Source: Alphaproteobacteria bacterium UBA6347
GTDB lineage: Bacteria > Pseudomonadota > Alphaproteobacteria > CAAGCB01 > CAG-977
Assembly: GCA_002440235.1 (NCBI GenBank)
Contig: DJRZ01000008.1
Span: forward strand, 1-9,762
Length of the DNA: 9,762 nucleotides
Direction: 5' to 3'
In this document: in pieces, positions 5,694 to 9,762 of the stretch
Layout of the letters: the number at the start of each line of letters is the position of its first letter
Position numbering within the stretch: the first letter of the stretch is position 1
Program-made: the position numbers and the translations under genes
Notes under the pieces: model-generated
What the model was told of the DNA's origin: nothing
What the model saw: the letters and a program-made list of their open reading frames with translations, nothing else
Databases searched by the model: none

Positions 5694-6751
5694 CGCGTCC
5701 GATCGTCAGCGTGGTCATGCCCGTGTTCAACCACCCGGCGCGCCGTTTGCGCCGCGCGGTGGAAAGCATTTTGAATCAAACGTATTCCGATTTCGAACTG
5801 ATCGTCGTCGACGGCGGCTTGACCGACGCCAATTCGCGGGTGATCGGGGAGTTCGACGATCCCAGAATCGTCTTTCGCAAAGCGAAAGGCTATATCAACT
5901 GCTTGAATCTGGGACTGAAAACGGCGAAGGGCGTTTACATCGCGCGCATGGATTCCGACGACGTTTCCCTGCCGCAAAGGTTGGAGGAGCAGGTCCGCTT
6001 TTTGGAACAAAACCCGCAGGTCGGCTTGTGTTCGTGTCAGGCGGAACTGTTCGGCGACACCGCGCCGCGCGTGACGGAGTACCCCGAAAACGTCGACCTT
6101 GCCGTTTGCGTTGAAATGTGCGGGATCGTCCACCCCGCCATGATGTTCCGACGCGAACTGAACATCGAATACGAACACGTCAAGCCGTGCGAGGACTGCC
6201 TGCTGTTCCGCAGGCTGCTGCTGGACGGGTGCGTCATTAAAAATCTGAACAAGGTTCTGTTCAAAAGCAGGGTGAACGGAGATTCCATCATGGCGCGCCG
6301 TCCGGAGTGGACCGCCCGCCTGATGTCGAAAATCAATCTGGACGCGTTCGACCGTTTGCCGGATTTGAAAGGAAAATTGGGCTTTTCGGCTTTGGATAAG
6401 AAGCGGTTTTCCGTTTCCGACTTTTCGAATTTTTTCGCTTTTGTCGAAGAAGCGAAAAAATCGGACGCGCTTCGCGGAATGCGGGTCGGATCCGTGTTCC
6501 GCCCCTATTTGGACTATATGATTTCCCATTGCGAAAACAAGCCGGCGGTTTGGTGCAAACTGCTGACGTCGCGGGCGTTTCACGACATTTACCGTCCGGC
6601 GCGCGCAATCTTTCGGCAAATTTTCTCCGTTCGCAACAAAAGACTGCCGGACGGGCGGAAGATCAAAGTTCTGACGGTTTCGGGGCTGGAAATCGTCCTG
6701 CGGAAAACGGGCGGACGCGGCGAACCGGCGGAGTTGCAAAAAAAGCTTTGA
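5690..6751 (+). CDS. Family 2 glycosyltransferase (GT-A fold)
   Basis: A 353-residue cytoplasmic or membrane-peripheral enzyme expected to move a sugar from a nucleotide donor to an acceptor, probably for a surface polysaccharide; donor and acceptor are unknown. The start is GTG 5690, overlapping the hdaA stop as GTGA, with GGAG (5678-5681) at 8-nt spacing. This puts VSVVMPVFNHP at residues 6-16, the standard GT2 opening. The metal-binding motif is MDSDD (87-91). VHPAMMFRR (147-155) and CEDCLLFRRLL (167-177, E168/D169 at the usual catalytic-base position) follow. At the first motif the usual VDDGSTD is VDGGLTD (40-46), lacking the second Asp and the Ser. Residues 225-353 have no motif I recognise, no transmembrane helix and several basic clusters. 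Codon use resembles the neighbours. The open frame extends far upstream, but that part overlaps hdaA and is not coding. Confidence 0.92.
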   Translation: MTRPIVSVVMPVFNHPARRLRRAVESILNQTYSDFELIVVDGGLTDANSRVIGEFDDPRIVFRKAKGYINCLNLGLKTAKGVYIARMDSDDVSLPQRLEEQVRFLEQNPQVGLCSCQAELFGDTAPRVTEYPENVDLAVCVEMCGIVHPAMMFRRELNIEYEHVKPCEDCLLFRRLLLDGCVIKNLNKVLFKSRVNGDSIMARRPEWTARLMSKINLDAFDRLPDLKGKLGFSALDKKRFSVSDFSNFFAFVEEAKKSDALRGMRVGSVFRPYLDYMISHCENKPAVWCKLLTSRAFHDIYRPARAIFRQIFSVRNKRLPDGRKIKVLTVSGLEIVLRKTGGRGEPAELQKKL

Positions 6752-6776
6752 TTATTGCGCGCGGATTGCTTAAAGT
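6748..6776 (+). promoter_or_regulatory. Weak candidate promoter for proS
   Basis: TTGATT (6748-6753), overlapping the glycosyltransferase stop, and TAAAGT (6771-6776) are 17 bp apart, each matching four of six consensus bases. Transcription would begin near 6783, just before the hairpin at 6787-6802. I saw no better pair in the 85-bp gap. proS could instead be read from the upstream operon. Confidence 0.3.
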
Positions 6777-6786
6777 CCAAAACAAA

Positions 6787-6802
6787 GGGCGCCGGTGCGC
6801 CC
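6787..6802 (+). terminator. GC-rich hairpin between glycosyltransferase gene and proS (weak terminator or leader hairpin)
   Basis: GGGCGC (6787-6792) and GCGCCC (6797-6802) pair perfectly over 6 bp around the tetraloop CGGT. The following bases GTCGTTGTCG are not a U-tract, so it is a poor intrinsic terminator by the usual rule. It could slow or partly stop transcription from the upstream genes, or sit at the 5' end of a proS leader. The remainder of the 85-bp gap holds only the proS ribosome-binding site. Confidence 0.4.
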
Positions 6803-6823
6803 GTCGTTGTCGTATGTTTAATT

Positions 6824-6829
6824 GAAGAG
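6824..6829 (+). promoter_or_regulatory. Shine-Dalgarno site fixing the proS start
   Basis: GAAGAG at 6824-6829 is 7 nt before ATG 6837. It overlaps the in-frame TTG at 6822, so the longer TTG start is unlikely. Starting at 6837 gives [11 protein letters not shown], the usual ProRS N-terminus. Confidence 0.6.
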
Positions 6830-6836
6830 TGTGACT

Positions 6837-8147
6837 ATGCGTTTATCCCGTTATTTTATGCCGACCCTGAAAGAAAATCCGGTCGAAGCTCAAATCGTGT
6901 CCCACCGTCTGATGCTGCGCGCCGGCATGATCCGCCAAAGCAGCGCGGGAATTTACACTTGGCTGCCTTTGGGATTGCGCGTGCTGAAAAAAATCGAAAA
7001 CATCGTGCGCGAAGAACAGGACCGCGCGGGGGCGCAGGAACTGCTGATGCCGACTTTGCAGCCGTCCGATTTGTGGAAAGACAGCGGACGCTACGACGCT
7101 TACGGTCCCGAAATGTTGCGCGTTACCGACCGTCACGACCGCGTTCTGGTCTACGGTCCGACCGCCGAGGAAGTGATTAACGACTTGGCGCGCAACGAAC
7201 TGAAAAGCTATAAGGAACTGCCCAAAATCCTGTACAACATTCAATGGAAGTTCCGCGACGAGGTGCGCCCCCGTTTCGGCGTGATGCGCGGACGCGAATT
7301 TTTGATGAAGGACGCCTATTCGTTCGATTTGACTTACGAAGGCGCGAAGCATTCCTACAACAAGATGTTCGTCGCCTATCTGCGCACGTTCGCGCGTTGC
7401 GGCGTCCACGCCATTCCGATGAAAGCGTCCACGGGACCCATCGGCGGGGATCTGAGCCACGAATTTATCGTTCTGGCGGAAACGGGCGAGGAACAGGTCT
7501 ATTGCGACAAGGCTTATCTGGACATGGAAATTCCGTCCGAAAACGTCGATTACGATTCGGATCTGGAACCGCTGTACAAAAAATGGACGTCGCTGTACGC
7601 CGCGACCGAGGAAAAATACGACGAAGCCGAAGCCGGAAAGGTTGAAAACCTGCTGAGCGCGCGCGGCATCGAAGTCGGACAGGTGTTCTATTACGGCAAG
7701 AAATACTCCAATCCGATGAACGTCGCCGTCGCGGGCGAAGACGGCAAGCCCGTTTTGATCGAAGGCGGCTGCTACGGCATCGGCGTTTCCCGCCTGATGG
7801 GCGCGATCATCGAAGCGTCGCACGACGACAACGGCATCATTTGGCCGGAATCCGTCGCGCCGTTCAAGGTCGGACTGGTCAATCTGACGACGGGAAAAGC
7901 CGAAACAGACGAAGCGTGCGAAAAAATGTACACCGAATTGCGCCGGGCGGGCGTCGACGTTCTGTACGACGACCGCGACGAACGCGCGGGCGTGAAATTT
8001 TCGACGATGGATCTGATCGGACTGCCGTATCAGCTGATCGTCGGGACGCGCGGACTGGCGAACGGCGTCGTCGAAATCAAAAACCGCAAAACGGGCGAAC
8101 GCGTCGAAATGACGCCCGAAGCCGCCGTCGCGTTTTTGACGAAGTGA
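6837..8147 (+). CDS. proS: Proline--tRNA ligase, short form without editing insertion
   Basis: Class II aminoacyl-tRNA synthetase that joins proline to tRNA-Pro in the cytoplasm. The protein has 436 residues. Motif 1 lies around residues 38-60 ([18 protein letters not shown]). Motif 2 is [17 protein letters not shown] (139-155, Arg140 and Glu142). Motif 3 is [13 protein letters not shown] (314-326, Arg319). The proline pocket is marked by GPTAEE (107-112) and GGDLSHEF (203-210). The C-terminal third (about 341-436, beginning PFKVGLVNL) is the anticodon-binding domain. The ~180-residue INS domain, which in E. coli-type ProRS hydrolyses Ala-tRNA-Pro, is absent between motifs 2 and 3. This short form is common in Alphaproteobacteria, where a separate editing protein is expected elsewhere. 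The gene contains a TTA at codon 3 and then no TTA, CTA or TCA codons. It lies 25 bp before lolC, the usual alphaproteobacterial order. Confidence 0.97.
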   Translation: MRLSRYFMPTLKENPVEAQIVSHRLMLRAGMIRQSSAGIYTWLPLGLRVLKKIENIVREEQDRAGAQELLMPTLQPSDLWKDSGRYDAYGPEMLRVTDRHDRVLVYGPTAEEVINDLARNELKSYKELPKILYNIQWKFRDEVRPRFGVMRGREFLMKDAYSFDLTYEGAKHSYNKMFVAYLRTFARCGVHAIPMKASTGPIGGDLSHEFIVLAETGEEQVYCDKAYLDMEIPSENVDYDSDLEPLYKKWTSLYAATEEKYDEAEAGKVENLLSARGIEVGQVFYYGKKYSNPMNVAVAGEDGKPVLIEGGCYGIGVSRLMGAIIEASHDDNGIIWPESVAPFKVGLVNLTTGKAETDEACEKMYTELRRAGVDVLYDDRDERAGVKFSTMDLIGLPYQLIVGTRGLANGVVEIKNRKTGERVEMTPEAAVAFLTK

Positions 8148-8172
8148 AACAACGCCTGAACACGGGGGAAAG

Positions 8173-9423
8173 ATGATTTTTTCCGCTTTTGAACGCATGG
8201 TCGCGATGCGCTATCTGCGGGCGCGGCGCAAAGAGGGATTCGTTTCGGTCATCGCGGCGTTTTCCTTTTTGGGCATTGTGCTGGGCGTGGCGACGCTGAT
8301 CATCGTCATGGCGGTCATGAACGGCTTTCGTCAGGAACTGCTTTCCCGCGTGCTGGGGCTGAACGGGCATTTGGGCGTTTATCCCGCTTACGGCGCGGCG
8401 CTTGGCGGCTATGAAAAAACAGCCGAGCGCGTCGGACGGATCGACGGCGTCAATATGGTGATGCCGTTGATCGAAGGGCAGGTGATGGTCAGTTCCGAAC
8501 GCAACGCGCAGGGGGCGATCGTGCGGGGCGTCCGTCCGCGGGATTTCGCGAAAAGAAAACTGCTGGCGGACAGCGTCGCCGGCGGAACGGCGGACGTTTT
8601 GTCGCAAAAAGGAACGGTCGTCATCGGCGACCGTCTGGCGCAAAAGCTGGGCGTCTATGTCGGCGAGGACATCACGCTGATTTCGCCCAAGGGAACCGTG
8701 ACCGCGTTCGGCAGCGTGCCGCGCATGCGTTCCTACACGGTCGGCGGGACGTTTTCCGTCGGCATGTACGAATACGACGCGAATTTCATTTTTATGCCGA
8801 TGACGGAGGCGCAAAAATTTTTCGACACGGGCGACGCCGTGACGAATTTGGAGGTTTATCTGAACAAAGCCGATGACGTCGACGCGGTTCGCCGGCAGAT
8901 CGCCGCGCGGCTGGGAACGGGCGTGCGCGTCTATGACTGGCAGAGGTCGAACGCCGCGTTTTTCAACGCGATTCAGGTCGAACGCAACGTGATGTTCCTG
9001 ATTTTGACGCTGATCATTCTGGTCGCCTCGTTCAATATGATTTCCGGACTGATCATGCTGGTCAAGGACAAGGGACGCGACATCGCCGTCTTGCGCACGA
9101 TGGGGGCGACGCGCGGCATGGTTATGCGCATTTTCTTTATGAGCGGGGCGTCCATCGGGTTTTTCGGAACGCTGTTCGGCGTTTTGTTCGGGCTTTTGTT
9201 CTGCGGCAACATCGAAAATATCCGCCGTTTTCTGGAAAGCCTGACGGGAACGGATCTGTTTTCCGCCGAAATCTATTTCCTGTCGCGTCTGCCCGCCGAA
9301 GTCAACCCCGTCGAGGTCGCCGCCGTCGTGATCATGGCTTTGTTCCTGTCGTTCGCCGCGACGATCTACCCGTCGTGGCGCGCGGCGCGTCTGGATCCCG
9401 TGGAGGCTTTGCGCTATGAATGA
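8173..9423 (+). CDS. lolC: Lipoprotein-releasing ABC transporter permease (LolC/LolE family)
   Basis: Inner-membrane subunit of the Lol complex, which takes mature lipoproteins out of the inner membrane and passes them to periplasmic LolA. The protein has 416 residues with the typical four-helix layout: TM1 at about 24-50, a large periplasmic MacB-like domain (51-268), then TM2 at about 272-297, TM3 at about 317-345 and TM4 at about 378-400. The start MIFSAFERMVAMRYLRARRKEGFVS is characteristic. VKDKGRDIAVLRTMGA (297-312) is the cytoplasmic coupling segment that contacts LolD. The Hook region should lie around 181-202 (SVPRMRSY, then MYEYD). Many Alphaproteobacteria have one such permease acting as a homodimer instead of separate LolC and LolE, so C versus E cannot be decided. 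The GGGGGA site (8164-8169) is close to the ATG. The 3' end overlaps lolD by 8 bp. Confidence 0.95.
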   Translation: MIFSAFERMVAMRYLRARRKEGFVSVIAAFSFLGIVLGVATLIIVMAVMNGFRQELLSRVLGLNGHLGVYPAYGAALGGYEKTAERVGRIDGVNMVMPLIEGQVMVSSERNAQGAIVRGVRPRDFAKRKLLADSVAGGTADVLSQKGTVVIGDRLAQKLGVYVGEDITLISPKGTVTAFGSVPRMRSYTVGGTFSVGMYEYDANFIFMPMTEAQKFFDTGDAVTNLEVYLNKADDVDAVRRQIAARLGTGVRVYDWQRSNAAFFNAIQVERNVMFLILTLIILVASFNMISGLIMLVKDKGRDIAVLRTMGATRGMVMRIFFMSGASIGFFGTLFGVLFGLLFCGNIENIRRFLESLTGTDLFSAEIYFLSRLPAEVNPVEVAAVVIMALFLSFAATIYPSWRAARLDPVEALRYE

Positions 9424-9762
9424 CGAATTGACGAACAGTTCCCCCGCCGTTCCCGTGCTGATGTTGAAAGGCGTCCGCCGCCATTACGTGCAGGGCAAGA
9501 CGATCATCGACGTCCTGCGCGGCGTCGATTTGACGATCGCCAAAGGAGAAACGGTCGCTTTGGTCGGTCCGTCCGGCGCGGGCAAGTCGACTTTGCTGCA
9601 CGTCACGGGATTGCTGGAAGCCCCCGACGAGGGCGAAGTGTTCGTCAGCGGCATACCCAGTTCCGACATGGACGACGACACGCGCACGAAAATGCGGCGG
9701 GAATACTTGGGATTCGTATATCAGAACCACAATTTGCAGCCCGAGTTTTCGGCGTTGGAGAA
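9416..9762 (+). CDS. lolD: Lipoprotein-releasing ABC transporter ATPase LolD (3' end beyond window)
   Basis: ATP-binding subunit that powers lipoprotein extraction together with the LolC/E permease. The start ATG 9416 lies inside the last codons of lolC and is preceded by a perfect GGAGG (9402-9406) at 9-nt spacing, so the two genes are translationally coupled. 115 complete codons are visible. Walker A is GPSGAGKST (51-59), and the Q-loop lies in GFVYQNHNLQPEFSALE (99-115, Gln103), which closely resembles the LolD phrase FVYQFHHLLPEFTALEN. The segment HYVQGKTIIDVLRGVDLTI (23-41) is also LolD-like. About half the usual ~230 residues are present; the signature motif, Walker B and H-loop lie beyond the edge. 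Confidence 0.95.
   Translation, partial: MNDELTNSSPAVPVLMLKGVRRHYVQGKTIIDVLRGVDLTIAKGETVALVGPSGAGKSTLLHVTGLLEAPDEGEVFVSGIPSSDMDDDTRTKMRREYLGFVYQNHNLQPEFSALE

Noticed and set aside
5555..6739. 394-codon open frame on the minus strand opposite the glycosyltransferase
   Set aside because: It is in register with the GT2 gene, has an Arg/Gln/Phe-rich product without motifs, and the sense frame has clear GT2 motifs.
6822..6836. TTG start for proS five codons upstream
   Set aside because: The ribosome-binding site GAAGAG overlaps the TTG, and the ATG at 6837 gives the usual ProRS N-terminus.
6843..8198. 451-codon open frame on the minus strand opposite proS
   Set aside because: It is an antisense shadow caused by missing TTA, CTA and TCA codons in proS. 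It has no family features and no ribosome-binding site.

Overview
The window looks like ordinary chromosome of an alphaproteobacterium. The clues are a short proline--tRNA ligase without the inserted editing domain, the gene order proS–lolC–lolD, a small HdaA-type DnaA homologue beside a DUF2066 protein and a PerM-like protein, and a YheS-type ABC-F ATPase near ndk. Base composition is moderately GC-rich. Codons TTA, CTA and TCA are rare, and Glu is mostly GAA. I cannot name genus or species. An uncultured or host-associated lineage related to Rhodospirillales is a guess only.

Layout. On the minus strand at the left edge is the 5' part (488 codons) of an ABC-F ATPase that runs off the window. 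A 92-bp gap separates it from a divergent plus-strand gene for a membrane-anchored Sel1-repeat protein. A good sigma70-type promoter then precedes ndk. After ndk come a secreted DUF2066 protein, an AI-2E/PerM-family membrane protein, hdaA and a GT2 glycosyltransferase. These five genes are tightly packed (gaps of 35, 23 and 1 bp, then a 4-bp overlap) and could be one transcript. An 85-bp gap with a GC-rich hairpin separates them from a second unit: proS, lolC (permease) and lolD (ATPase, cut by the right edge), with lolC and lolD overlapping by 8 bp.

How the genes fit together. Most are housekeeping: translation (ABC-F, ProRS), nucleotide balance (Ndk), replication control (HdaA), and outer-membrane lipoprotein export (LolC and LolD form one complex). 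The less defined genes are the Sel1-repeat protein, DUF2066, the PerM-like protein and the glycosyltransferase.

I found no mobile element, CRISPR array, tRNA, rRNA, toxin–antitoxin pair or defence system. I do not think the window holds a new multi-gene system. The points most worth a second look are an abrupt codon-usage change in the first ~110 bases, the altered nucleotide-binding motif of the glycosyltransferase and its translational coupling to hdaA, the DUF2066–PerM–HdaA neighbourhood, and the hairpin in front of proS.
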